From: Arachidicoccus terrestris
GTDB taxonomy: Bacteria > Bacteroidota > Bacteroidia > Chitinophagales > Chitinophagaceae
Length of the DNA stretch: 64,000 bases
Direction: 5' to 3'
Assembly (NCBI RefSeq): GCF_020042345.1
Contig: NZ_CP083387.1
Span: forward strand, 2,542,001-2,606,000
Made by a program: the position numbers and the translations under genes. The notes below the pieces were generated by a model, which worked only from the letters and a program-made list of their open reading frames with translations, was not told the origin of the DNA and ran no database searches. Of this stretch, positions 27,451-36,727 are shown in pieces. Positions within the stretch are counted from its first letter, which is position 1. Each line of letters opens with the position of its first letter.

Positions 27451-30006
27451 ATGAAAAAAACAGTTTTATTCTTTCTGGCGTTCATCGCCCTCAGGCATTC
27501 ATTATGGGCTAATGATTTTACCTGGTTTGACAGCAATCACCCCATCGTATATACGCTGCCGAAAAATGCGGCACCAGTTGTAAGAACCGCTATCGCAATG
27601 TGGAAAGCCGATCTGCAGAAAGTGACAGGTAAACTGCCCAGGCAAGCCACCGGTGGTAAGCAGGACGATAAGGCCACGATTCGTTTTATTCAGTATGATA
27701 GCGCTGATTCCATTCATTTATCTGACCTGGGAGTCCCGGTAGCACGACTGACTGGTAAAAAGGATGCTTTTTATATTAAGATAAAGGGTAATCAGCTTTT
27801 GGTCACGGGAAGCGATGCGCGCGGCTTGGCCTATGGTATCCTGGAACTGTCCAGATTGGCAGGAGTTTCTCCCTGGGTATGGTGGGGTGATGTCACTCCT
27901 GACAAAAAAACAGCGTTAACCCTGCCAGAACAATTTGAAACTTTTCAGAGCCCGTCGGTAGAATTCAGAGGAATTTTTATTAATGATGAAGACTGGAGCC
28001 TTCAGCCCTGGAGCTGGCTGAAATTTGATCCGCAGAGCAAGGTCGGTTTAGTCTCAGCCCAGACTTACAGGCGCGTGTTCCAGCTGTTGCTTCGCCTTCG
28101 CGCCAATACGCTCTGGCCAGCTATGCATGGGAATACAACGCCTTTTTACTGGACACCGGGCGCGAAAGCGGCAGCAGACAGCTGTGGCATCGTGATCGGT
28201 ACTTCCCATTGTGAGCCCCTTATGTGCAATGCTAACGGAGAATGGGACGAAGGCAAACGTGGACATTATAACTATATTTCTAATAAGGATTCCGTCTTAT
28301 CTTATTGGACAGACCGGTTGAAAAGGGTAGCGCATTCCGAAAACATTTATACCATTGGAATGCGGGGCAAACATGACGGTCCCATGGAGGGTGTACATAC
28401 GCTCAGCGAAAAAACAAAGGCATTGCAGGAAGTGATTAACGACCAACGGGCATTACTTAAAAAATATGTCAACCCCGACCTTAAAGCGATCCCACAACAG
28501 TTTGTGCCTTATAAAGAAGTGCTGGATATTTATGAAAACGGGCTACATGTGCCGGATGATGTAATGCTGACCTGGTGCGATGATAACTATGGCTATATTA
28601 AGCGGCTAAGCGATAAAATGCAGCAGCAGCGTAGTGGTGGGGCCGGTATTTACTATCATCTCAGTTATTGGGGAAGGCCTCATGATTATTTGTGGCTGAC
28701 CACCACACAGCCCGGTCTGATATATCATGAAATGAAAAATGCCTACAAGCATAATGTCAAAAGACTATGGATTGTTAATGTGCATGATCCAAAGGTGGCC
28801 TGTTATGATCTGGAACTATTTTTAGATATGGCCTGGGACATCAACTTAACGACCAGCCATAATAGTGTGGAGCAGCACCTGGAAAATTGTCTTAAAAGAG
28901 ATTATGGTCCCGGCGCAGGTGCGCAGCTTTTTCCCGTTATGCGGGAATTTTACCGGTTGACGGCTATCCGTAAACCCGAGTTTATGGGTTGGGAACAGGT
29001 AGAATTGGACAAAAGAGCCTATGCCAGAGGTATTTCGCCGGTAAAATCCACTGATTTTAGCTTTACGCAGTTTGGTGACGAGGCAGACCGGTATCTGTCA
29101 GACTATGCCAGACTTAAAAAGATAGTGGATAAAGTGGGAAAAATGCTGCCGGAGAATAAAAAAGAAGCTTTTTTTGCCGCAATAAAGTATCCTGTATTTG
29201 GGGCGGCGGATATGGCGATAAAATGTCTGGAGGCGCAGCGTGCCAGGTCGCTTGCCAAAGGAGATTACAGTGCCTATAACCGGGCCAGGGCAAAAGCGCA
29301 GTTAATGACAGCCTGCGCAAGAAGCATGAAGGCCTATTTTGACATCCGCAGGCTTACACAGTATTACAATAATGAACTTGCGGCCGGAAAGTGGAAACAT
29401 GACATGTGTTTCAATCCCAGAGAATTACCAGTTTTTGATCCGCCGGTACTACCGATGGGATTAACGCAGCGAGAGATCCGCCAGTATACAACTGATGAAA
29501 TAAATGGAGGCAAACAACCCGGTTACGACACCATAAAAAATGATGCTTCTTATATTGCCCGTAATGCAGCCCGTTTTGATAAAGCATCTTTTCATGTGCA
29601 TGAAGAGCCTATGTTAGGGCACAGCATGCAGGCCGTCCCGCTGCCCAAAGGAGAATCGTTAAGCTATGTATTTAATTGTGCCCGGGACGGTGAAGCACTT
29701 TTACGGACAGCAGTCATCCCGACTCAACCTAATGACAGAGGAGATATACGCTACAGTGTGCAAATAGATAATACTGCACCCCAGGTAGTTTCTTTCAGGG
29801 AAAAGGGCCGCACGGATAAATGGAAACAAAATGTATTGAGGGGTCAGGCGGTGAGTAATATACTATGCAAGTTGTCGGCCGGCCGGCACACCTTAAAGAT
29901 CACTGCCCTGGATGATCATGTAATTATTGATCAGTGGATGGTAGATTTTGATAAAGACCGGAAATTCTATGTTTTTCCTGTACAGCCTTATTATAGAAAG
30001 CCTTAG
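27451..30006 (+). CDS. GH115 family alpha-glucuronidase
   Basis: 851 residues from ATG 27451, chosen because it gives a signal peptide (MKKTVLFFLAFIALRHSLWA); the frame is open 135 bp further upstream but without signal character. Matches GH115 in length and motifs: the N-terminal alpha/beta domain, VEFRGIFINDEDW (~170-182), TLWPAMHGN, GMRGKHDGPMEG, LTWCDDNYGY and YHLSYWGRPHDYLW. The last ~170 residues form the C-terminal beta domain common in the family. GH115 enzymes remove alpha-1,2-linked (4-O-methyl)glucuronic acid from xylan, or alpha-linked glucuronate from other plant glycans. It is followed 16 bp later by a GH2. Confidence 0.9.
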   Translation: MKKTVLFFLAFIALRHSLWANDFTWFDSNHPIVYTLPKNAAPVVRTAIAMWKADLQKVTGKLPRQATGGKQDDKATIRFIQYDSADSIHLSDLGVPVARLTGKKDAFYIKIKGNQLLVTGSDARGLAYGILELSRLAGVSPWVWWGDVTPDKKTALTLPEQFETFQSPSVEFRGIFINDEDWSLQPWSWLKFDPQSKVGLVSAQTYRRVFQLLLRLRANTLWPAMHGNTTPFYWTPGAKAAADSCGIVIGTSHCEPLMCNANGEWDEGKRGHYNYISNKDSVLSYWTDRLKRVAHSENIYTIGMRGKHDGPMEGVHTLSEKTKALQEVINDQRALLKKYVNPDLKAIPQQFVPYKEVLDIYENGLHVPDDVMLTWCDDNYGYIKRLSDKMQQQRSGGAGIYYHLSYWGRPHDYLWLTTTQPGLIYHEMKNAYKHNVKRLWIVNVHDPKVACYDLELFLDMAWDINLTTSHNSVEQHLENCLKRDYGPGAGAQLFPVMREFYRLTAIRKPEFMGWEQVELDKRAYARGISPVKSTDFSFTQFGDEADRYLSDYARLKKIVDKVGKMLPENKKEAFFAAIKYPVFGAADMAIKCLEAQRARSLAKGDYSAYNRARAKAQLMTACARSMKAYFDIRRLTQYYNNELAAGKWKHDMCFNPRELPVFDPPVLPMGLTQREIRQYTTDEINGGKQPGYDTIKNDASYIARNAARFDKASFHVHEEPMLGHSMQAVPLPKGESLSYVFNCARDGEALLRTAVIPTQPNDRGDIRYSVQIDNTAPQVVSFREKGRTDKWKQNVLRGQAVSNILCKLSAGRHTLKITALDDHVIIDQWMVDFDKDRKFYVFPVQPYYRKP

Positions 30007-30022
30007 CCAAGAATTTAATAAT

Positions 30023-33000
30023 ATGATGAAGTCAGCCATATTTAAACTTGTAGTAGGAATCATGAGCGTTCTGTTCTGTGTACATCTAAACGCGCAGTTT
30101 TACCCGGTAAGAGAAAGGATGTTAACGACGTCACTGAATGGAACCTGGAAAATTAAGATCATCCAGGGCCGGCAGCTACCGGATACATTGGATCAGTGGA
30201 CAAAGCCTGATTTTAACGCGACAGGTTGGGATGACGTAACTGTACCTAGCAACTGGGAAACGCAAGGGTTGAAAAAACCAGAATATGGAAAGGATCTGGG
30301 CGATTATACCGGGCTTTATAGACGAGCATTCGACTATAACCCCATATGGAAGAACCGGCATGTTATTGTGCGTTTCGATGGTGTACATTTTGCGTATACT
30401 GTCTATGTAAACGGACAAGAGGTAGGTAATTGGGGCAGCGCTTTTAATATGCATCAGTTTGATATTACGCGCTTTCTGGTCAAAAATGAAAAAAATATTT
30501 TATGTGTAAAGGTGTCTACCCGCTCTCTTTCCACACAACCACCGGGGACCTGGCAATTTGATACCAATGACGACTGGTCGCTCTCAGGAATTTCCAGGGA
30601 TGTGACGGTTTTCTCCCTCGATAATATTTACATTAAGGATATTAAATTTAATTCGACCGTATTAAAAAATAAAGACGCGAATGTTTCCATTGACGCAAAA
30701 GTGGGGACGTTCAATGGGGACAGCAACGTCAGTGGCTATACCCTACAGGCGTCACTGGTAGATAATTTAGAGCACCATTTGATGGACTTCAGACAGGAGT
30801 TCTCTAGGCATAATGACAGCCTCCATTTTGAAGGGGAGTTAGCAAGTCCCAGGCTTTGGACCGTGGAAACCCCGAATCTGTACCGGCTGGAAGTGTCTAT
30901 TGTAGGTCCTGACGGCAAGGTGATCCAGCGTGCGAATCAAAGGGTAGGTATCAGGAGCGTAAAAGTTGAGGGATTCCGGTTAGAAGTAAATAATATGCCC
31001 GTTAAGCTTCATGGTGTTTGTTTGAGTGAGATTGATCCTAAGCTGGGAAGGGCGCTTACCTATAAGGCACGCCGCAGGCAACTTAGCATGATGAAGGCCG
31101 CCGGCATTAATTTTATTCGAACCGCGCATTATCCTTTTGGCCCGGATTTTTATACACTTTGTGATGAAATGGGATTTTATGTTTGTGATGAAGTTCCGTT
31201 TGGTTTTGGCGATAAAAATCTAAGCGATGAGGCTTACTTGCCAGAACTTATCACCAGGGCGAAGGCGACTATCGGCCGTGATAAAAACCACCCGTCGGTT
31301 ATTATCTGGTCCATTGGCAATGAGAATCCTTATACTCCCATAGTAGAAAAAGTAATTCAATACGTCAAAGAGACAGACCCCGGGAGGCCCAGGGGCTTGC
31401 CACAGCGGGGTTCTGACTATCTGCGTTATCAGGGTAAGCAGAGCCCTAATGTAGATGTTTATATGCCGCATTATCTGGATGTAAAAAGGTTGAATGAGAG
31501 TCTGAAGAAAACAGATAAACCACTTATTCTTACCGAGTACGCCCATTCTCTGGGCCTGGCCATGGATGAATTTGAGGAGCAGTATGAAAACATTGTAAGG
31601 CAGGCGAAGATTATTGGGGGGTCGGTGTGGTGTTGGACGGATCAGGCTATTTTGACAAATAGCGTCGCCAAATTTCAGAAAAAGGCCAATCAACCAGCAC
31701 ATGGTTCGGATAATACTATGCCGCCGTTTTCCGGTGTAGAGCAAGGTATTCAGATCGATCAAAACCATTACCTGGATAACTCCGGCAATAATGGTGCTGA
31801 CGGAATTGTTTACGGAGATGGTTATCCTCAGGAAGACTATTTTCTGGTTCGAAAATTATATACACCGGTTCAGATCCTGACAGATACGCTTAAGGGTCAG
31901 TTAGGTGGGGGGAATCGTTTTGACATTACGCTGGCAAACAGATTTGATTTTATCTCACTGGTTGGCTATCAGTTAAGGTGGCAACTTGTTTACCAGAATA
32001 AAGCCCTTGAGCAGGGAGACCAGTGGCTGGATATAACTGCCCACAACAAGGATACGATTTCAATTAAGGCAAAATTACCAGCAAAAGCACCAAGCGGAGA
32101 TATAGCCCTACACTTACAAATTATAGATCCAAACGGGCATCAGATAAACGAAAAGAATATCGTTCTGAGAAAAGCGAACTTTCTCGGTCAGGTTCAGGCA
32201 GGCAATGCAGGTAGGGGACTCTTCGTTTCTGTATCTAAAACAGGGATATTGACCGCACAAAGCGGACAGAAAATGTTATTGCACTCACCTCTATTGATGC
32301 GGGTAGGGCGTAAATTAACGATTACCCTGGAGAGTCAGACGCTTAAAGACAAGTTTAACTGGACTCCTTATCTTCTCAAACCTGTCGTCGATAAATGTCA
32401 CCGGCAAAAGACGGACAGCGGTCTGCTGTATACACTGGATTGCCACTGGCGGTCGCAAACCACAAAGACAAGCCATCGCGGCATCCGGGGCAGGGTACAA
32501 ATTCTGGTCAGAAAAAATAATGTCATAGAGATGGCGTACAATGTACATCCCGATCAGAGTGCAACAGGTAATTTGCTGGAATGTGGCTTGACACTGGTCT
32601 TGGACAGCGCCTATCGTACGTTTCATTGGTTAGGTAAAGGCCTTTTTTCTACGTCAGTCGGAAAAAGCGCCTATAATGAACATGGCGTTTGGGCGCTTGA
32701 TATAGACGATATTCGTTTTAATGGAAACCGAGCAGCGGTTGAATTGGCGGAAGCCACTTCACTCGACAGTTGCGGTCTCGGTTTTTGGAGCAGCAACGGA
32801 AACATCGGCATTGAAAATATAAGAGGAAGAATGGCGGTTTCTCAAAACGGGATCGTCACGGGCTATGGCAGTAAATTTAAAGCACCCAAAGGCAGAAAGC
32901 CTGTCAGCGAGATTCAGAACATCTCCGGTAAATTTATCCTTTTTACAAATACACCGGCTCATCCGGCAAAGGTTTTAAACACCGTGTTTGATCCCTATTC

Positions 33001-33046
33001 AATTGTCAACCCCGAGCGGCCTTATCTGGATAGTTATGGGTGGTGA
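30023..33046 (+). CDS. GH2 beta-galactosidase-like enzyme with large C-terminal domain
   Basis: 1007 residues from ATG 30023 (ATG 30026 is equally possible); both give a signal peptide ending near HLNAQF. Domain order is that of long LacZ-type GH2 enzymes: jelly roll (~45-205), Ig domain, TIM barrel (~310-620), further beta domain and a ~270-residue C-terminal domain resembling the beta-galactosidase small chain. Barrel motifs: LHGVCLSEIDPKLGRAL, RTAHYPFGPDFYTLCDEMG, acid/base Glu434 in VIIWSIGNENP, nucleophile Glu505 in LILTEYAHS, and VWCWTDQAI. Predicted exported beta-galactosidase or related exo-glycosidase. Start is 16 bp after GH115, so both are translated from one message; it ends the enzyme run. 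Confidence 0.9.
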   Translation: MMKSAIFKLVVGIMSVLFCVHLNAQFYPVRERMLTTSLNGTWKIKIIQGRQLPDTLDQWTKPDFNATGWDDVTVPSNWETQGLKKPEYGKDLGDYTGLYRRAFDYNPIWKNRHVIVRFDGVHFAYTVYVNGQEVGNWGSAFNMHQFDITRFLVKNEKNILCVKVSTRSLSTQPPGTWQFDTNDDWSLSGISRDVTVFSLDNIYIKDIKFNSTVLKNKDANVSIDAKVGTFNGDSNVSGYTLQASLVDNLEHHLMDFRQEFSRHNDSLHFEGELASPRLWTVETPNLYRLEVSIVGPDGKVIQRANQRVGIRSVKVEGFRLEVNNMPVKLHGVCLSEIDPKLGRALTYKARRRQLSMMKAAGINFIRTAHYPFGPDFYTLCDEMGFYVCDEVPFGFGDKNLSDEAYLPELITRAKATIGRDKNHPSVIIWSIGNENPYTPIVEKVIQYVKETDPGRPRGLPQRGSDYLRYQGKQSPNVDVYMPHYLDVKRLNESLKKTDKPLILTEYAHSLGLAMDEFEEQYENIVRQAKIIGGSVWCWTDQAILTNSVAKFQKKANQPAHGSDNTMPPFSGVEQGIQIDQNHYLDNSGNNGADGIVYGDGYPQEDYFLVRKLYTPVQILTDTLKGQLGGGNRFDITLANRFDFISLVGYQLRWQLVYQNKALEQGDQWLDITAHNKDTISIKAKLPAKAPSGDIALHLQIIDPNGHQINEKNIVLRKANFLGQVQAGNAGRGLFVSVSKTGILTAQSGQKMLLHSPLLMRVGRKLTITLESQTLKDKFNWTPYLLKPVVDKCHRQKTDSGLLYTLDCHWRSQTTKTSHRGIRGRVQILVRKNNVIEMAYNVHPDQSATGNLLECGLTLVLDSAYRTFHWLGKGLFSTSVGKSAYNEHGVWALDIDDIRFNGNRAAVELAEATSLDSCGLGFWSSNGNIGIENIRGRMAVSQNGIVTGYGSKFKAPKGRKPVSEIQNISGKFILFTNTPAHPAKVLNTVFDPYSIVNPERPYLDSYGW

Positions 33047-33544
33047 TGACGCTGATATCTACGGCCGTTTATGGTATCATTACTACTTATTCAAGCTGAG
33101 CTTTGCCATTTTTAATGAAGACAAATCGCCTCCCCTGATGTCGGGCTGAGGCAATGCGTGCTGCTGACCCTGGTAAAAGGTGTCAAATTAACAGTAAAAT
33201 CTGAAAAATTACTATTTGTTACAGGATAGTACAGGACGGTCAGGTAAATTCAGACCTCTATATTTGTTAAGAATTGAAAAATGATTAACGTTCATTAAAC
33301 CTCTTTTCAATGATCTTATCAGGTATGTTTTTGATATTCAGTAATTAAGGCTAACTGATGTCTAAAAAATTAAGCGTCGACTGCACGTTTATTATTCTTA
33401 AAGGAAGCTAAACAGACTGTTGGTTGTCAAAACGCCAGGCTCCGTTATTGGTATAAGGCAAGAAAACCCTTATGGCCAGGGCATAGCCTGCTGATAGGAT
33501 TATCTGAGATTTTTAATTGAACTAATTACCAAAATCTTTTAAGA
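33047..33544. other. 498-bp intergenic region with promoter and long leader
   Basis: After the GH2 stop there is a weak hairpin (33128-33152, GCCTC/GAGGC arms with an inner CCC/GGG) that may end the enzyme transcript but lacks a T-run. Promoter site B follows at 33221-33266, leaving a leader of about 270 bases before the SusC start. No open frame of note and no recognised riboswitch is visible in the leader. Confidence 0.5.
33221..33266 (+). promoter_or_regulatory. Tandem 10-bp repeat operator plus -7 box (site B)
   Basis: Direct repeats ACAGGATAGT (33221-33230) and ACAGGACGGT (33231-33240), an 18-bp spacer, then TATATTTG (33259-33266) followed by TT. Spacing is identical to sites A and C. 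It lies 278 bp upstream of the SusC start at 33545 and is the only good promoter candidate for this SusCD pair. Confidence 0.74.
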
Positions 33545-36500
33545 ATGTACAGAACGAATTTACTAAGTCGGCCTACTGAGCTGATCAAAAGGTACGGCAG
33601 GAGGATTGGCCTACCTGTTTCAATGGTAGCTTTGTGCATCGGTGCTGCCCCATCGGTCAGCCTGGCCACGTCGGATTATGCCGGCTGCGCGGTTATTCAA
33701 CAAAAGGATAATGTCAGCGGAAAAATTCAGGATGCATCCGGTAAGCCTATCGCCAGCGCATCGATTTCCATTAAAGGTACCCATAAGGGAACGCTAAGCG
33801 ATGCGGAAGGCCGGTTTACCCTTGAACTTCCTACGGCTGATGCAACACTGCTCGTTGCCTACACTGGTTATGAAAGTCAGGAAGTTAATCTACAAGGCAG
33901 AACAGTGGTAACCATCACCTTAAAAGAATCCGTGACAGAACTGGAAGCAGTTGTCATGGTCGGGTATGGCAGCCAGAAAAAAAGTGATCTGACGGGATCT
34001 GTGGTCAGTATATCTTCTGAGCAGATTCAGCAGCGCCCTGTGGCCAATGCACTTGAGGCTATGCAGGGTAAAGCGGCTGGCGTAGATATTACATCCAATG
34101 AAAGACCTGGTCAGACAGGCAGTGTGCTGATACGTGGTGAACGCTCTCTGAGTGCCAGTAATTCTCCATTATACGTAGTGGACGGAATTCCGTTGGCCAC
34201 CGGTGGTATTGAAGCATTGAATCCTAATGATATTGAGTCTATCGATATCCTGAAAGATGCATCTGCCACAGCTATCTATGGCTCCAGAGGCGCCAACGGT
34301 GTGATTCTGGTGACGACTAAACAGGGAAAAGCAGGCAGGCTTACACTGAATTATGCGGGTTCACTGACTATTGATCAATTAGAAGACCGGTCAGAAATGA
34401 TGAATTCTGCACAGTATATTGAGTTCAGACGTGCAGCATTCCGCAGAGCGGGTCAGTATCCCGATGACCCAACGCAGGCGGCCGATAAGGTCATCTTCAG
34501 CGGTGATTTAGATGCATATGCCTGGGCAAACATTGAAAAGGGATGGCAAAGCGGCACCTGGAACGGTTCACTCGTCCCCACAACAGACTGGACGGGCATG
34601 GTGACCAGAACCGGCGTTATGCAGAATCATTCCTTAAGTGCCAGTGGAGGTACGGATAAGATCAAGACCTACGCTTCCATAGGCTACCTTTCACAGGAAG
34701 GTACACAGAAAGGGCAGGACTATACCCGTTATAACGGTAAATTCTCCATTGATTTAAAGCCTGTTAAATGGTTCAGGTTTGGTGGAAGCCTTTCAACGAC
34801 CTATAGTGTTCAGAACTACGGATTTTCGTCTTCCAGCCCCAGTGGTCCGGGGAGCCTTTACGGTGCGGCCCAGGGAATGTTGCCTTTTGCCGTTCCATAT
34901 GACAGCACCGGGGCAAGAATCAACCTCCCTGGAGCGGATATCAATATCATCAACCCCATTGGTGAAGATAAATACAATATCAATGAGCGTAAACTGGTTC
35001 GCACCATTGGCTTGGTGTATGCAGAAGCAGAACTCTTGCCTGGTTTAAAATACCGGGCGAATTTCGGACCGGAGTTTTATAACTGGCGAGATGGCCGTTT
35101 TATGGATTCGCTGTCGATCAACAGAGGCGGCGGGGAGCCCGGGTCAACGAATTTTGCGGGTCTGGATCAGTCTGATAAGTTCTCCTGGACTTTAGACAAC
35201 CTGATTTATTATGATAAAACCATAAAGCAGCATGATTTTCATTTGACTTTGTTACAGAGCTCTTCCTATAACAGGACAGAAACCTCCTCGATGTCTGCTG
35301 AAGACCTTCCATGGAATAGCCAGAGATGGTATCAACTCAACTCAGTAAGCGCCTTAAAGAGTTTCGGTACGGGTCTCTCCAAATCTACCTTGCAGTCCTA
35401 TATGGCACGTCTCAACTATTCTTTTGATAATAAATATCTGGTGACCCTCTCCAGCAGATGGGATGGGGCGTCCCAATTGTCTGCGGGGCATAAATGGTCT
35501 TATTTTCCTTCGGCGGCAGTGGCTTGGCGCATTGATCAAGAATCTTTCATGAAAGATGTCAGCTGGATCAGTTCATTAAAGTTGCGAGCCGGAATCGGTA
35601 CCACGGGTAATGCGGCAATTTCGCCTTATCAGACGATTGGAGGTGTACAAACGCTTTACTATACATGGGGCAGCAGCGTAGATGCAGGCTACGTGTCTTC
35701 CGACGCTTCTCTTAAGAACCCGGCACCGATGGCTAATCTGGATCTGGGTTGGGAGAGAACGACACAATTTAATTTGGGATTAGACTTTGATCTGTTGCAA
35801 GGACGGGTCAGCGGTGCTATCGACGCTTACAAGTCACAGACGAATGATCTGCTTCTGCTGATGTCTATTCCATCTATTACCGGTTTTACAAATACATGGG
35901 CTAACATTGGTAAAACGGCTAATCAGGGGATAGATATCTCTCTTAATACAATAAATGTTCAGACCAGAGATTTTAGATGGAATTCTACTTTAACTTTTTC
36001 TGCCAATAAAAGCACTATTAAGGAACTCAGTAATGGTAAAGAAGATGACATAAGCAATAACTGGTTTATAGGACAACGCCTCGGGGTCTATTATGACTAT
36101 CAAAAAACCGGTATCTGGCAAAACACCGCTGAAGACAAAGCTGAAATGGAAAAGTTCAATGCAAATGATGCGGATTTCAAGGCGGGCGATATAAAAGTGG
36201 CAGACTTAAACGGGGACTATAAAATTGATCCCAATAACGATAGAAAAATTCTGGGGCACTCGAGCCCGGATTGGATCGGCGGATTTCAAAATACCTTTAC
36301 CTACAGAAATTGGGAGCTGAATATATTTATGTTTGCCAGATGGGGCTTTATGGTAGAGACCGGAGCAGAATCGTTACAGGGCCGTTATGCACAACGACTT
36401 GTTGATTACTGGACACCCGATAATCCGACAAACGACTATCCCTCTCCCGATTATGGAAGTGCCGCGGGTGATCAATACAAATCTTCCATGAACTATCAAA

Positions 36501-36709
36501 ATGGATCTTTTATTAAAATTCGCAATATCTCCCTTGGCTACCACCTACCCCAAAAAGCGCTGGATCATCTCCACATCTCGAACCTTAAGATCTATGCACA
36601 GATGAGTAATCCCGGGCTTATATATTCTGGCGTCTCCTGGATCGATCCGGACTTAGGTGGTTCGACCTATAATAGAGGTTTTGTAATCGGCGCTAACCTG
36701 ACTTTCTAA
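33545..36709 (+). CDS. SusC/RagA-type TonB-dependent receptor
   Basis: 1054 residues. The N-terminus is long and basic before the hydrophobic stretch (PVSMVALCIGAAPSVSLA), so the signal peptide ends near residue 42. Regulatory-like domain ~56-135 (SGKIQDASGKPIASASISI); junction VVMVGYGSQKKSDLTGSV (~138-155); plug with GERSLSASNSPLYVVDG and DIESIDILKDASATAIYGSRG; barrel ending in FVIGANLTF. No STN domain. The SusD partner starts 18 bp downstream. Because promoter site B matches sites in front of the GH2 run and the pectate lyase, this pair is the best candidate for the importer of the RG-I oligosaccharides released by the neighbouring enzymes. Confidence 0.95.
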   Translation: MYRTNLLSRPTELIKRYGRRIGLPVSMVALCIGAAPSVSLATSDYAGCAVIQQKDNVSGKIQDASGKPIASASISIKGTHKGTLSDAEGRFTLELPTADATLLVAYTGYESQEVNLQGRTVVTITLKESVTELEAVVMVGYGSQKKSDLTGSVVSISSEQIQQRPVANALEAMQGKAAGVDITSNERPGQTGSVLIRGERSLSASNSPLYVVDGIPLATGGIEALNPNDIESIDILKDASATAIYGSRGANGVILVTTKQGKAGRLTLNYAGSLTIDQLEDRSEMMNSAQYIEFRRAAFRRAGQYPDDPTQAADKVIFSGDLDAYAWANIEKGWQSGTWNGSLVPTTDWTGMVTRTGVMQNHSLSASGGTDKIKTYASIGYLSQEGTQKGQDYTRYNGKFSIDLKPVKWFRFGGSLSTTYSVQNYGFSSSSPSGPGSLYGAAQGMLPFAVPYDSTGARINLPGADINIINPIGEDKYNINERKLVRTIGLVYAEAELLPGLKYRANFGPEFYNWRDGRFMDSLSINRGGGEPGSTNFAGLDQSDKFSWTLDNLIYYDKTIKQHDFHLTLLQSSSYNRTETSSMSAEDLPWNSQRWYQLNSVSALKSFGTGLSKSTLQSYMARLNYSFDNKYLVTLSSRWDGASQLSAGHKWSYFPSAAVAWRIDQESFMKDVSWISSLKLRAGIGTTGNAAISPYQTIGGVQTLYYTWGSSVDAGYVSSDASLKNPAPMANLDLGWERTTQFNLGLDFDLLQGRVSGAIDAYKSQTNDLLLLMSIPSITGFTNTWANIGKTANQGIDISLNTINVQTRDFRWNSTLTFSANKSTIKELSNGKEDDISNNWFIGQRLGVYYDYQKTGIWQNTAEDKAEMEKFNANDADFKAGDIKVADLNGDYKIDPNNDRKILGHSSPDWIGGFQNTFTYRNWELNIFMFARWGFMVETGAESLQGRYAQRLVDYWTPDNPTNDYPSPDYGSAAGDQYKSSMNYQNGSFIKIRNISLGYHLPQKALDHLHISNLKIYAQMSNPGLIYSGVSWIDPDLGGSTYNRGFVIGANLTF

Positions 36710-36727
36710 CAATTAAAGCATTATATT

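Noticed and set aside
33128-33152. Hairpin after the last GH2 gene as an intrinsic terminator
   Set aside because: The stem is interrupted by unpaired bases and there is no T-run; listed only as a possible feature of the intergenic region.
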